41,158 nt of DNA from Mesotaenium endlicherianum (lineage: Eukaryota > Streptophyta > Zygnematophyceae > Zygnematales > Mesotaeniaceae): positions 166,159-207,316 of the forward strand of contig WELA01011287.1 of assembly GCA_009602735.1 (NCBI GenBank), written 5' to 3'. The notes under the pieces are model-generated. The model did no database searches. It saw only the letters and a program-made list of their open reading frames with translations, and had not been told where the DNA came from. Position numbers and translations under genes: made by a program. Below, piece by piece: positions 29,234 to 39,489 of the stretch (within the stretch, counting starts at the first letter, position 1; each line of letters opens with the position of its first letter).

Positions 29234-29955
29234 TGTAATGAATCAGTATATTGGTTGATATAATATTTATTTAAATATAACAATTAAATAAGTTCAGCCT
29301 GCTGAACTCTAGTTAATAATCAGTCTGTTGGACTAAATATTTTATATCAGTTTAATGACTCAGCCGGAAGCAGCAGGCTGAAGTCAGCTTAAGTCAGCTT
29401 GCTGACACATTCTTTGACAGCCAGCTGACTTCCGTACTCGGTAGCAGCGAACTGCCTCGATATTCATCTAAGTGTGGTATGCTAGATGAATGGCCAGATG
29501 ACATCCCTATGATGGATGGCGATTCGGGATGATGGAAGATGGCGGTGGATTTGGTTAACCGAGGTTCTACCAACGTGGTTAACTCCCGGGTAGGCGATGC
29601 CATCGCACTGGCCGTTGAACGGTAAACTCATCCCATGTACATATGCTAGGCATTGCTCTCGAGTTCGGCATTCAAAAACGAGGCCAACTCTCTTGTACAG
29701 CTTACTGAGAGAGATCTGAATCCAAGGCAAGAAGCCATTTGATACGCAAAGTCTTCTAACCTTGCTTATGTATGAGTTTTACTGATTGCAATATTGATGC
29801 TGGTTTACTCGCATTTGACTTACGAGTAATATTCACTGCTAGTGTATTGTCCTTTGCCGTTTAACCAGTTAACGGAAAATACCATAAAGATTACTTGCTG
29901 ATATAAAGATCTTTATTAATTATTAATCGCCTATTTGGTAAGTCGATTCATTTCA
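29234..29955 (+). repeat. 5' LTR of chromovirus A
   Basis: TG...CA, 722 bp, from TGTAATGAATCAG to GATTCATTTCA, with a short inverted repeat at its ends. It is nearly the same as the inverted copy at 36326-37048. The bases before it are CTAGA, but I cannot find the matching duplication at the other end. Confidence 0.85.
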
Positions 29956-29956
29956 G

Positions 29957-29968
29957 CGGTATCGGAGC
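29957..29968 (+). other. Primer-binding site (initiator tRNA-Met type)
   Basis: CGGTATCGGAGC, two changes from TGGTATCAGAGC, one base after the LTR. The canonical form is kept in the nested minus copy. Confidence 0.75.
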
Positions 29969-29973
29969 AGTTA

Positions 29974-30718
29974 TGAAAGAGGGCAGAGTGCCCTAGTGGA
30001 AGCGTAGTAACTCACGAGGAGAGGAACTAGTTGCAATCATACTAAAGAGTGCAGCGGCATCTCACTAGAAAAGCTTAGGAAAATTACTCAACATTTTGAG
30101 TAGCAAAAAACTGCTCACTAATGATGTAGGATGAAAGGTCTTGTCATTACAAACCCGTAGAAATTTACAGAAGTGAAAACAGATAAGAAACAAAGAAGTT
30201 ATGCCTATTTATAATTTTTTGCCTAAGTGCTCCTCTCTAGGAGGGAGCTACGGATTTTCCTAAGTGTTCGTCAAATCGTCCCTTCCAGAATATTCGTGAG
30301 TGAGCCAGATCAGTCTAATCTGACGTGTCGGGCCGTATTGACGTCCACATACATGCATCGACATTACTGGAATATTCTATCTTAGACGCGCTAGGCTAAA
30401 CCGAAACTTCTAGGTAAATCGACCTAGTCGGCACTCCGCGTCAGCCGAACTTACGTGAAGGTTCGAGTTCATTCTAACGGGCCAGATCGCTCGGCGCTGT
30501 CGGTCAATCCGACGGTCGCGCTCACCGCGAATTAAGGACAGTCGTCAACCGACCTCAAAACTAATTAAACTTCGGAAATCCATAACTCTCTCAATACTTG
30601 ACCAAATTCGATGAACTTTATATCAAAATGACCACAAAAATGCACTCTATACTACTATACAATCACAACCTACTTTCATGAAACTCAAAAATGCACTTTA
30701 TAAACCTATGACCTTACA
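29974..30718. mobile_element. 745-bp solo LTR inserted between primer-binding site and gag
   Basis: TGAAAGAG...CCTTACA with the 5-bp duplication AGTTA at 29969-29973 and 30719-30723. The nested sibling element has no such insert: there the primer-binding site runs straight into the sequence found after 30723. This proves an insertion. No coding capacity. Confidence 0.75.
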
Positions 30719-30739
30719 AGTTATCACAGTCTTCTTTGT

Positions 30740-31975
30740 ATGGTAAGGACAAGGTCTCAAACTAGCAACTCCCGAGACATGGAGAACCAGGATAACGAGA
30801 ATGTCAAAAACCAGGCGGAAAGCCATGTAGCGGGAACCCGTACCTATTCTGAAGCAGTGGCAGATACTGCAGCTAGAGAGGCTGCAGATGAGGCAGCTGC
30901 TATTGCTGCAGTCGCAGCACAGCAAGCTGAGAAGGAGAGAGCCAGATTAGAGGCTGAACAATTAGCAAAGGCTGCTGAAGATACAGAAAGGAGGGAAGGT
31001 CAGCCAGCTGACGAGCGCACGGTTGAAGAACTTATGGCATCCAGGGCCAATGTTCTTAATCCACCTCCTGCTGTACAACTCAATGTACCCCTAGATCAAA
31101 TACGTGACCGGCTGAATGCGGCAGGAATTGCTGCTGCAGGAGCGAGAGGGATTGTTGAGGACACTACTCAGCGAGTAGATGCCAATGCTGCTGCTGCATT
31201 TGCTAAACTACCACCCCAGAGTGTAGACTTGGGAGCATTGCTCGTTCAAATGCAGTCGCAAATGGCGACCATGTGTCAGTCCCAATAGGAGGACAAAAGA
31301 ATCATAATGTCTCTACTGCGGGACAGAGATCGACTAGGGTCTCAAACCACTGGTGGTGGTGGGAGAGGGCCTAGTAAGCCTAAGCCGAAACCTCCCCAGG
31401 ACTGTGATCCTAGGGGAAACAGGAAATATTACCTGATCAAGTTTCTCGCGGATGTTGAGCAGTGGCTCGAGAACTACCCAGAGATGCAAGCTTTTGAGAA
31501 GGTTAGGCACACTGGTGCGCTACTGAAAGGCAGTGCCGCAGACTGGTGGCTGTACTGGAAAGGAGAACGTAAGGCTCGGCAACTCGGTGACCCTACGTGG
31601 GTAGAGTTTGTCGAGAAGTTGCATGAGAAGTTTGATGTCATCAACCAGCAGGAGAAAGCTACCTATGCGATGATCTCCGTAACACTGAAGCAGACCACTT
31701 AAGTTTCTGAGTTTGCTCAAAAGTTCCAGAAGAACATGATGAAACAGCCAAACTTGATCAGGGTGATGAATACGAGTATGAGTATAATGCTATACAGTCT
31801 AGAAGTAGAGATGGTTTCTCTCGAGGCGGCTATGGAAGAGGTGGTGGTAGGACTAAGCCGAGACCAGCCTCATCAAAATCCATCTGCTACCATTGTCAGC
31901 AGTTGGGCCACTAAAGAGAACAGTGTCCAGTCAAGCACCTTTCGAAGGTCCAGAGAAAAGACCAGCCTTTAAAAG
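30740..31975 (+). pseudogene. Gag of chromovirus A
   Basis: Starts MVRTRSQTSNSRDMENQ, then an Ala/Glu-rich coiled coil (EAADEAAAIAAVAAQQAEKE), then the capsid-like core (YYLIKFLADVEQWLENY, HTGALLKGSAADWWLYW) common to Ty3 Gag. TAG at 31286 and TAA at 31700 interrupt it; the sibling copy has CAG and TCA there. Around 31745 about 230 bp present in the sibling are missing. A CCHC knuckle at 31885-31926 (CYHC...GH...C) has a TAA inside. Would package element RNA; this copy cannot. Confidence 0.78.
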
Positions 31976-32102
31976 ACAGCAACAGTCAGTAATCCAGTCT
32001 ACTGACTGTGAGGAGGCTAGAGATAGTGAGTCGTCACTACCTGCCCTCGTAGCAGGTATTATGGGTCCTGCTGAACTGGATTCACTATGCATGCCTGACA
32101 AC

Positions 32103-32188
32103 CAGATAAAGGGGACCATCAGCAATATAGACATCCAGAGTGTGTCAGATAAAGGAGACCATCAGCAATATAGACATCCAGAGAGTGC
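32103..32188. repeat. 43-bp tandem duplication between gag and pol
   Basis: CAGATAAAGG(G/A)GACCATC and onward occurs at 32103 and 32146. The period is not a multiple of three, so it shifts the reading frame. A small palindrome AGAGTGCACACTCT follows. Confidence 0.85.
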
Positions 32189-34269
32189 ACACTCTGGATG
32201 CTCTTGTTCCACCTGATGTCCAACATTTCTTTGCTAAGTCAGGAGAACAATGCGAAAGTCAGGAAAAGACAGTCCCCCCTATCCTATTGCATTGCATGAT
32301 TGCAGGTAGGAAGGTGAGGGCATTTGTTGACGGAGGGGCGTCACATACTTTTATCCACAAGGACTTAGTTAAGCGGCTAAGGCTGCCTACTGTCACCCAA
32401 GGGAATAGAAAAATATTCCTTGGAGATGCCTCAAGTATCCCGGGAGGAGTTATAACCAAGCCTATTGAGGTCCAGTTAGGTTCTGGCATTGCAGTTCTAA
32501 CTGAAACGCTTACATTTGAGGTACTCAACACTGGCTTTTATGATCTCGTGCTAGGCAGGTCCTGGCTTAATAGACATCAAGCTGAAGTGTGTTGGAGCAG
32601 AGGTACAGTTAAAGTGAGAGGAGCCAGTGATGGGCAGACTGACTTGGCACCCACCAGTGCTCTTCCTCTTGTCCTGTGTGGATGGCAAATGAAGGAAAAG
32701 AAGAGGCTTCCAGAAGGATGCAAGTTGCTGAATGCAATGGAGTTCGTCAAAAGCTGGAACCAGAAGGAAGACAGAATGTTCTGTCTGCTGCTAAGAGAGG
32801 TACCTCCTCAACCTGAAGAAGTGGTTGAGAAAAAGGTAAGCCCTCCGGAGCACCCTACTGCTGCAAAAATTGTTGCTCAGTACACGGATGTATTTAATAT
32901 GCCTCCAGGACTACCCCCTAAGAGGGAAGTAGATCATAGGATTGATTTACTACCTGGGAGTCAGCCACCCTGGCAACGCACTTACGGCTTGTCATATGTG
33001 GAGAGCGAGGAGTTGAAAACACAAATTGCAGAGCTTGAGGAAAATGGTTATATTTCCCCCAGTAAATCACCTTACGGCGCACCCATCCTATTTGTTAAGA
33101 AAAAGGACGGCAGTATGCGGATGTGTGTGGATTACAGAGCCTTGAACAAAATTACAGTAAAGAACAAGTATGCTTTACCCACAATCGAGGACTTGCTTGA
33201 TACCCTGTCTGATGCTAAGGTGTTCAGTAAGATTGATCTCAAGAGTGGTTATCATCAAATTAGAATTGCTGAGGGGGATGAACACAAGACTGCCTTCCGC
33301 ACACGTTATGAGTTCAACGTGATGCCATTTGGACTGACTAATGCTCCTGCGACCTTCATGGGTGCTATGAATGACATTTTCAGGCCTTATTTGGATAAAT
33401 TTGTGCAAGTTTTCCTGGATGATATTTTAATTTTCTCTAACGATGAAGCTCAGCACGCTGAACACTTAAAGACAGTCATGGACACTCTGAGAAGAAATCA
33501 CTTATATGCTAAAATGAGCAAGTGTGATTTCTTTAAGGAAAGTATTGAATTCTTAGGGCACGTTCTCAGTAAAGAAGGCATCCGTGTGGATCCTAAGAAA
33601 GTCCAGACCATAAGGGACTGGCCAGTACCACAGTATGTCTCTAAAGTTAGATCCTTCCTTGGGTTGGCTAACTACTATAGGAGATTTATTGAGAATTATT
33701 CCACAAAGGCTAGTAAACTAACTGACCTTACTAAGAAAGACATAGGGTACGTGTGGGGTGAAGAGCAGCAGGCTGCCTTCCAGACCCTTAAAGATGCCCT
33801 TTGTTCTGCCCCAGTGCTAGCCGTGTATGACCCCAGCAAACCGGTGCAGGTGGTCACTGATGCCTCTGACTTTGCCATGGGTGCTATTTTGTTGCAGCCT
33901 GCTAACAAAACCACAAAGGATGGTAAGGTACGGCAGGAGTGGCACCCTTTGTTACACGAGTCCATGAAATATAATCTAGCAGAGATTAATTACTCAGTGC
34001 ATGATAAAGAGCTGCTAGCTATCATTCATGTGCTCAAACAGTGGAGAGCATACTTACATGGTAAAGCTTTTAAGGTGATTACAGATGACCTAGCTCTGAC
34101 TCACTTTCAGAAGAAGTCCAAGCTGTCAAGGAGGGAGAGCCGCTGGAGCCAGATGCTGGAGCAGTTCCAAGTCCAGATCGACTACAAACCAGGGAAGTTG
34201 AATCTTGCTGATGCACTCTCTAGAAGACTTGACTTGCAAGGAAGGAACTTTATTTTGCATATGCTGTAG
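32140..34269 (+). CDS. Protease, reverse transcriptase and RNase H of chromovirus A
   Basis: About 709 codons open. Domains: aspartic protease ([19 protein letters not shown], with DGGA where DSGA/DTGA is usual; second half [11 protein letters not shown]); RT ([50 protein letters not shown], and the catalytic FLDDI at about 33411); the thumb/connection; RNase H ([26 protein letters not shown]). The upstream start depends on the frame-shifting 43-bp duplication, so the true start is probably within gag-pol. The end is a frameshift near 34255 rather than a natural stop: the next frame continues with [14 protein letters not shown] and similar residues up to the insertion at 34433. RT copies element RNA to DNA; this is the best preserved enzyme in the window. 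Confidence 0.88.
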   Translation: MCQIKETISNIDIQRVHTLDALVPPDVQHFFAKSGEQCESQEKTVPPILLHCMIAGRKVRAFVDGGASHTFIHKDLVKRLRLPTVTQGNRKIFLGDASSIPGGVITKPIEVQLGSGIAVLTETLTFEVLNTGFYDLVLGRSWLNRHQAEVCWSRGTVKVRGASDGQTDLAPTSALPLVLCGWQMKEKKRLPEGCKLLNAMEFVKSWNQKEDRMFCLLLREVPPQPEEVVEKKVSPPEHPTAAKIVAQYTDVFNMPPGLPPKREVDHRIDLLPGSQPPWQRTYGLSYVESEELKTQIAELEENGYISPSKSPYGAPILFVKKKDGSMRMCVDYRALNKITVKNKYALPTIEDLLDTLSDAKVFSKIDLKSGYHQIRIAEGDEHKTAFRTRYEFNVMPFGLTNAPATFMGAMNDIFRPYLDKFVQVFLDDILIFSNDEAQHAEHLKTVMDTLRRNHLYAKMSKCDFFKESIEFLGHVLSKEGIRVDPKKVQTIRDWPVPQYVSKVRSFLGLANYYRRFIENYSTKASKLTDLTKKDIGYVWGEEQQAAFQTLKDALCSAPVLAVYDPSKPVQVVTDASDFAMGAILLQPANKTTKDGKVRQEWHPLLHESMKYNLAEINYSVHDKELLAIIHVLKQWRAYLHGKAFKVITDDLALTHFQKKSKLSRRESRWSQMLEQFQVQIDYKPGKLNLADALSRRLDLQGRNFILHML

Positions 34270-34432
34270 ATAAAGTCCTGTGTGCACTCACTTCACTAAG
34301 GGTGAAAAAGTCCTTCCTTGAACAACTTAGGAAAGCCTACCTTTCTGACCCAAGGTTTGAGCCCAGCCCCACTACTGGTGTGTGTCGTGCTACTGCACTC
34401 GGGTACCGGCTTAAAGCAAGGGTCTGGGTTAT

Positions 34433-35036
34433 TGAAATGAATCGACTTACCAAACAGGCGATTATCAATTATTAAAGATCTTTATATCAGCAAGTAATCT
34501 TTATGGTATTTTTCGTTAACTGGTTAAACGGCAAGGGACAACACACTAGCAGTGAACAATACTCGTAAGTCAAATGCAAGTAAACTAGCATCAATAATGC
34601 AATCGGTAAACTCCTACATAAGCAAGGTTAGAAGACAGTGCGTATCAATGGCTTCTCGCCTTGGATTCAGATCTCTCTCAGTAAGCTGTACAAGGGAGTT
34701 GGCCTCGTTTCCGAATGCCGAACTCGAGAGCAATGCCTAGCCTATGTACATGGAATGAGTTTACCGTTCAACGGTCAGTGCGATGGCACCGCCTACCCGG
34801 GAGTTAACCACGTTGGTAGAACCTCGGTTAACCAAATTCACCGCCATCTCCCATCATCCCGAATCGCCATCCATCATAGGGATGTCATCTGGCCATTCAT
34901 CTAGCATACCACACTTAGATGCATATCGAGGCAGTTCGCTACTACCGAGTACGGAAGTCAGCTGGCTGTCAAAGAATGTGTCAGCAAGCTGANCGACTTA
35001 AGCTGACTTCAGCCTGCTGCATCCGGCTGAGTCATC
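34433..35036 (-). repeat. Truncated 3' LTR of the nested element
   Basis: Matches 36326-36925 closely but stops at GAGTCATC, where it is joined to gag sequence. One ambiguous base at 34993. Confidence 0.8.
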
Positions 35037-36291
35037 CATCACCCTGATCATCCTCAGCCTGGTCTCCTTCAATTGCATTGTAGGAACCGTGGGGCTTTTT
35101 GACAACCTTAGACACCAAAGCATTACTCTAGCGCTTGTGATTGAACTGCTGCTGATCCCAGACATCAGCATCCTGGATCAAGTCAGCCAATTTCTCATAC
35201 TTTTTCTCAGCAAAATGACCAGAGACCTCGGATTTCAAGCCATACCTGAAGTATGCTATCCAATACCGTTCTGGCAAACCGGGCTGCTTCATCATGTTCT
35301 CTTGGAACTTTTGGGCAAACTCAGCAACTGAAGTGGTCTGCTTCAGTGTCAGGGAGATCATCGCATAGATAGCTATCTCCTGCTGGTTGATGACATCAAA
35401 CTTCTCATGCAACTTCCCGACAAACTCTATCCACGTAGGGTCACCGAGTTGCCGAGCCTTACGCTCTCCTTTCCAGTAAAGCCACCAGTCTGCGACACTG
35501 CCTTTCAGTAGCGCACCGGTGTGCCTGACCTTCCCCTAATCTTGCAGTCCTGTGTAGTTCTCCAGCCACTGCTCAACATCCGCGAGAAACTTGATCAAGT
35601 AATATTTCCTGTTTCCCTCAGGATCATATTCCTGGGGAGGTTTCGGCTTGGGCTTACTAGGCCCTCGGCCACCACCACCAGTGGTTTGAGACCCCAGTTG
35701 GTCTCTGTCCCGCAGTAGAGACATTATGATTCTTTTGACCTCCTGTTGGGACTGATACATGGTCGCCATTTGCGACTGCATTTGAACGAGCAATGCTCCC
35801 AAGTCTACACTCTGGGGTGGTAGTCTAGCAAATGCAGCAGCAGCATTAGCATCCACTCGCTGCGTAGTGTTCTCAACAGTCCCTCTCGCTCCTGCAGCAG
35901 CAATTCCTGCCGCATTCAGCCGGTCACGTATCTGACCTAGGGGTACATTGGGTTGTACAGCAGGAGGTGGGTTCAGAACATTGGCCCTTGATGCCATAAG
36001 TTCTTCAACAGTGCGCTCATCAGCTGGCTGTCCTTCCCTCCTTACTGTATCTTCAGCGGCCCTTGCTAACTGTTCAGCTTCTAATCTGGCTCTCTCCTCC
36101 TCAGCTTGCTGTGCTGCGACTGCGGCTATAGCAGCTGCCTCATCTGCAGCCTCTCTAGCTGCAGTATCTGCCACTGCTTCAGAATAGGTACGGGTTCCCG
36201 CTTCATGGCTTTCCGCCTGGTTTTCGACATTCTCGTTATCCTGGTTCTCCATGTCTCGGGAGTTGCTAATTTGAGACCACGTCCTTACCAT
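35037..36291 (-). pseudogene. Gag of the nested family-A copy
   Basis: Starts MVRTWSQISNSRDMENQ at 36291, 15 bases after the primer-binding site plus leader. It follows the plus-strand gag through the coiled coil and capsid core, keeping CAG at 35745-35743 where the other copy has TAG. A TAG at 35538-35536 breaks it at a short divergent stretch; the frame then continues (KVRHTG... to FNHKR) and ends in TAG near 35128. It retains the ~230 bp of capsid sequence lost in the plus-strand copy (PERYWIAYFRYGLKSEVSGH). After that it is joined to the truncated LTR. Confidence 0.78.
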
Positions 36292-36312
36292 ACAAAGAAG
36301 ACTGTGATAACA

Positions 36313-36324
36313 GCTCTGATACCA
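36313..36324 (-). other. Primer-binding site of the nested element
   Basis: TGGTATCAGAGC on the minus strand, the exact initiator tRNA-Met complement, one base after the LTR. Confidence 0.85.
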
Positions 36325-36325
36325 C

Positions 36326-37048
36326 TGAAATGAATCGACTTACCAAAGAGGCGATTATCAATTAATAAAGAACTTTATATCAGCAAGTAATCTTTATGGT
36401 ATTTTCCGTAAACTGGTTAAACGGCAAGGGACAACACACTAGCAGTGAACAATACTCGTAAGTCAAATGCGAGTAAACTAGCATCAATAATGCAATCAGT
36501 AAACTCCTACATAAGCAAGGTTAGAACACAGTGCGTATCAATGGCTTCTCGCCTTGGATTCAGATCTCTCTCAGTAAGCTCTACAGGAGAGTTGGCCTCG
36601 TTTCCGAATGCCAAACTCGAGAGCAATGTCTAGCGTATGTACATGGAATGAGTTTACTGTTCAACGGTCAGTGCGATGGCACCGCCTACCCGGGAGTTAA
36701 CCACGTTGGTAGGGCCTCGGGTAACCAAATCCACCGCCATCTCCCATCATCCCGAATCGCCATCCATCATAGGGATGTCATCTGGCCATTCATCTAGCAT
36801 ACCACACTTAGATGCATATTGAGGCAGTTCGCTGCTACCGAGTACGGAAGTCAGCTGGCTGTCAAAGAATGTGTCAGCAAGCTGACTTAAGCTGACTTCA
36901 GCCTGCTGCATCCGGCTGAGTCATCAAACTGATACTAAATATATAAAGTCCAGCAGACTGACTATTTAACTAAAGTTCTGCAGGCTGAACTTAATTTACT
37001 ACTACATTTAAATGAATATTATATCTACTAATATATTGATTCATTACA
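36326..37048 (-). repeat. Complete 5' LTR of the nested element
   Basis: 723 bp, TGTAATGAATCA...GATTCATTTCA on the minus strand; near-identical in inverse orientation to 29234-29955. The two differ by scattered substitutions. Confidence 0.88.
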
Positions 37049-38205
37049 GTGATTGAAACCACTTCAGGAAGGCTGAAGCTGGTCATTCCTAATAATTTGG
37101 AAATAAGGTCTCTCTTACTGAGTCAAGCGCATGACAGTTTACCGGGTGGGCATTTGGGGCAGGCCAAAACTGTTGGCAAATTGGCAAAACATTATCATTG
37201 GGAGGGGTTGCCCCGGGAGGTCTTGAAATATGTGAATTCCTGTGATCAGTGTCAAAGAAATAAGTCTAGGCACACACCACGGGGAGGTCTCTTGCAAACA
37301 CTTCCCATCCCAGCTAGACGCTGGGAAACTATATCCATGGACTGGGTGATCACACTACCAAAAACTGCCAATGGGCATGATTCAATACTGATAGTCGTGG
37401 ATAAACTAACAACAATGGCTAATTTTTCCCCCACAACTGTCAAAGTGACTGCACTCGAAACAGCGAGGCAGTTTTACAACCATGTAGTATGCCAACATGG
37501 GCTCTCCTCTAATATCATCTCAGATAGAGACTCAAAATTTACCTCTAAGTTCTGGGGAGCTTTAATGGGGTTAATGGGAGTCAAACAGCTGCTCAGCACA
37601 GCTAACCACCCTCAGACTGATGGGCAGACTGAAAGAACTAACCGAGTTTTGCAGGAGGTGCTGAGAGCATATATTAACCAAAAACAAGATAATTGGGATG
37701 ACTTGTTGTCTCAAATTCAGTTTGCGGTCAACAGCGCGGTGCCCGCGTCAACGGGCAAGACTCCTTTTGAACTCAGCCTGGGTAGAGTCCCTAAGTCTCC
37801 TTTAGATGTGCTAGGGGAGTCTTTAACTCACCCTGAAGGGATTGACAATCCGGTCTCCCTTTAGTTAACTCAAGAGTTTGCTGACACCCTGTCAGGGTCC
37901 AACAAAACCTGCACAAAGCCAAAGAAAATCAACAAGAATACGCTAATCAGCACCGTCGCGAACTGACATTTTCTAAGGGCGATTTGGTCAAACTGCATTC
38001 TTAGCACCTGTACCTGCGTGGTGTGGTCAAGAAAAAGCTTGGTCCTGTCTGGGTCGGTCCATATTCGGTGGTGCGCCGTGTCGGTCAGAATGCTTACAAA
38101 CTGAATATGTCAGCAGACTACAAGGGTCACCCAGTCTTTAATGTCTCTTTCTTGGAACCGTACATCAAAGGTGACACACTATTCACCGGTCGGTTACCTG
38201 TCTAA
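37049..38205 (+). pseudogene. Integrase of chromovirus A
   Basis: Resumes pol after the nested insertion. HHCC zinc finger (HDSLPGGHLG region, then CDQCQ), catalytic core with Asp in SMDWVITLP, Asp in ISDRDSKF and Glu in HPQTDGQTERTN, spaced D-35-E, then AVNSAVPASTGKTPFEL. TAG at 37862 and at 38002 and a frameshift near 37895 interrupt the C-terminal part, which still shows the GPY-like module (KLGPVWVGPYSVVRRV, HPVFNVSFLEPYIKG). TAA at 38203 precedes the chromodomain in the same frame. The enzyme inserts element DNA into the genome; core residues are all present. Confidence 0.82.
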
Positions 38206-38448
38206 CCGGGACCAATCCCCGCTGTCAGAGAGGGTGACGCTGAGGAATATGAGGTTGAGGAGATTTTAGACGCTCGCTCTATCCGTCGATCGTCTATATA
38301 TGTCATGAAGTACCTCATCCGATGGAAAGGTTACGATGCCTCTGGGGACACTTGGGAATTTAAAGATCAGCTTACCAATGCCAAAGGGGCGTCGAAACGG
38401 TTCCACCTTCGGGCGGCTGGGGCACCTCCCTCACTGTCATTTCCGTAG
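38206..38448 (+). pseudogene. Chromodomain at the end of pol, chromovirus A
   Basis: EEYEVEEILDARSIRR, then YLIRWKGYDASGDTWEF: the aromatic-WKGY-x-x-T/W-E core of a chromodomain, which binds methylated histone H3 tails and guides integration. In the integrase frame, separated by one TAA, and ending at TAG 38446. Confidence 0.8.
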
Positions 38449-38488
38449 CCAGGGACAGGTGACAGGAGGTCCTGTCTCCATATAAGTT

Positions 38489-38497
38489 GGAGGGGAA
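38489..38497 (+). other. Polypurine tract and start of an unmatched 3' LTR
   Basis: GGAGGGGAA followed by TGTGACAG at 38498. This is where the 3' LTR of chromovirus A should begin, but the sequence is unrelated to the 5' LTR. Confidence 0.55.
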
Positions 38498-38745
38498 TGT
38501 GACAGTTAGTGACAGTTGTGACAGACAGCCCACCTTTAAAATTAAGTTGGAGAGAGTGGTGATCTGTCTTGGGATCAACCGCGCTCACACTCACTTTCTG
38601 TCTAAACTCAATTTACCCTGATAATCACTCACACCAGGTATTTCACACTAGGAAATTGTCCTATCGCGTCCTCTTCATCAAGGGCACTCAGTAGCGACAA
38701 AATATCATGACTTCACTAACTGCATTGTGTTGATGACTGAGCAGG
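38498..38745. other. Possible 3' LTR of a different family
   Basis: Starts TGTGACAGTTAGTGACAG directly after a polypurine tract. The right end is not defined; no second copy exists in the window to delimit it. Confidence 0.4.
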
Positions 38746-38994
38746 ATGACTCAAAAGTCAAAACTTAAGAGGAAGAGAAGAGCGGAAGAGGCACATGCAG
38801 AATACTTGCAATTCCGTGGCGACATCGAATCATCCTCCATCTTTGCTCGGGAATCACAACGACTCCAACAACAGTGGGAGGCACAGAAGAAGAAGGAGGA
38901 GGAGGAACAGGCCAGACTGAGGCAGGAAGAACTGGACAGAAAAGCTGCAGAGGAGGCCAAGAAAGCAGAGGAGGAGTGTAGTGAAACAGATAGA
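38746..38994 (+). pseudogene. Truncated gag-like coiled-coil ORF
   Basis: Lys/Arg-rich start (TQKSKLKRKRRAEEAHAEYL) and then a Glu/Lys/Gln heptad-like coiled coil (RLQQQWEAQKKKEEEEQAR). The ORF is cut off exactly where an LTR begins (38995). It resembles the N-terminal part of retroelement Gag proteins, but no diagnostic domain is left. Confidence 0.45.
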
Positions 38995-39482
38995 TGAAGT
39001 ACTTAGTCAAATGTAATACTTTATCTATTCAAGACATGGATCTTTGAACACAAGTGGTAGCTTCTTGAAAGAGAGATGGCTTCTCGAAAGTTAATATATT
39101 TCTGGAGTTTGGCAAGTACAAGAGTGATTCTCGAATGTCTTTCTATGTTCTAGCTCTTGTTTATATACTTGCTACATAAGTAAGTTCTAGGAAAGTGTAT
39201 GTTGATGTGTTGGCACCCAACACATCCCAAAACTTGCCACCTCTTTCTAGAATAATGTACACATGTCCTTTTGACCTAAAAATGGCACATTTGACTTTTG
39301 CCACATGGAGTTCTTCTAGGTCTTTCCTCTAACTTCGAAAATGCCTTGGAAGGTTCAAAGGACATGAACCAAGTTACTAGAGTACCTATTCACACTTGAC
39401 TCCACACAATACTACTCCAAATATATTTGAAAACATTAAAATATATGCAAACTAATATATAATAACTCAAATCACTACATCA
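38995..39482 (-). repeat. 3' LTR of a minus-strand chromovirus
   Basis: 488 bp, TG...CA in both readings (TGATGTAGTGAT on the minus strand, ending ACTTCA). Preceded on the minus strand by a G-run polypurine tract (39489-39483). AT-rich. Confidence 0.7.
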
Positions 39483-39489
39483 CCCCCCC
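39483..39489 (-). other. Polypurine tract of the minus-strand chromovirus
   Basis: Seven G on the minus strand directly before the TG of the LTR. Confidence 0.6.

Larger units (their letters stand above)
34433..37048 (-). mobile_element. Non-autonomous gag-only copy of family A nested in pol
   Basis: Reads on the minus strand: full LTR (37048-36326), primer-binding site (36324-36313), gag (36291 to about 35037), then a 5'-truncated LTR (about 35036-34433). All of pol, the polypurine tract and about 120 bases of the 3' LTR are deleted. The flanks are GTTAT (34428-34432) and GTGAT (37049-37053), a 5-bp target duplication with one mismatch. Host pol reading resumes directly after it. It inserted into a member of its own family. 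Confidence 0.85.
29234..38497 (+). mobile_element. Ty3/gypsy chromovirus (family A), with two younger insertions inside
   Basis: Order: 5' LTR, primer-binding site, gag, protease-RT-RNase H, integrase, chromodomain, polypurine tract. This is the canonical chromovirus plan. A 745-bp solo LTR sits between the primer-binding site and gag, and a 2616-bp minus-strand relative sits between RNase H and integrase. Multiple stops and frameshifts make this copy dead. The sequence after the polypurine tract does not resemble the 5' LTR. Confidence 0.85.

Noticed and set aside
29974-30718. Part of the 5' untranslated leader of chromovirus A
   Set aside because: The sibling element lacks it entirely, and it has TG...CA ends with a 5-bp duplication, so it is an insertion.
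15807-38205. Variant genetic code with TAG read as Gln (as in some ulvophyte algae)
   Set aside because: TAG sits at plausible Gln positions, but the same elements also have TAA, TGA and frameshifts, TAG at 35538-35536 aligns with non-Gln residues of the sibling, and TAA at 31700 replaces a Ser codon. The host gene has no internal TAG. Decay explains the data better, though a check of other host genes would settle it.
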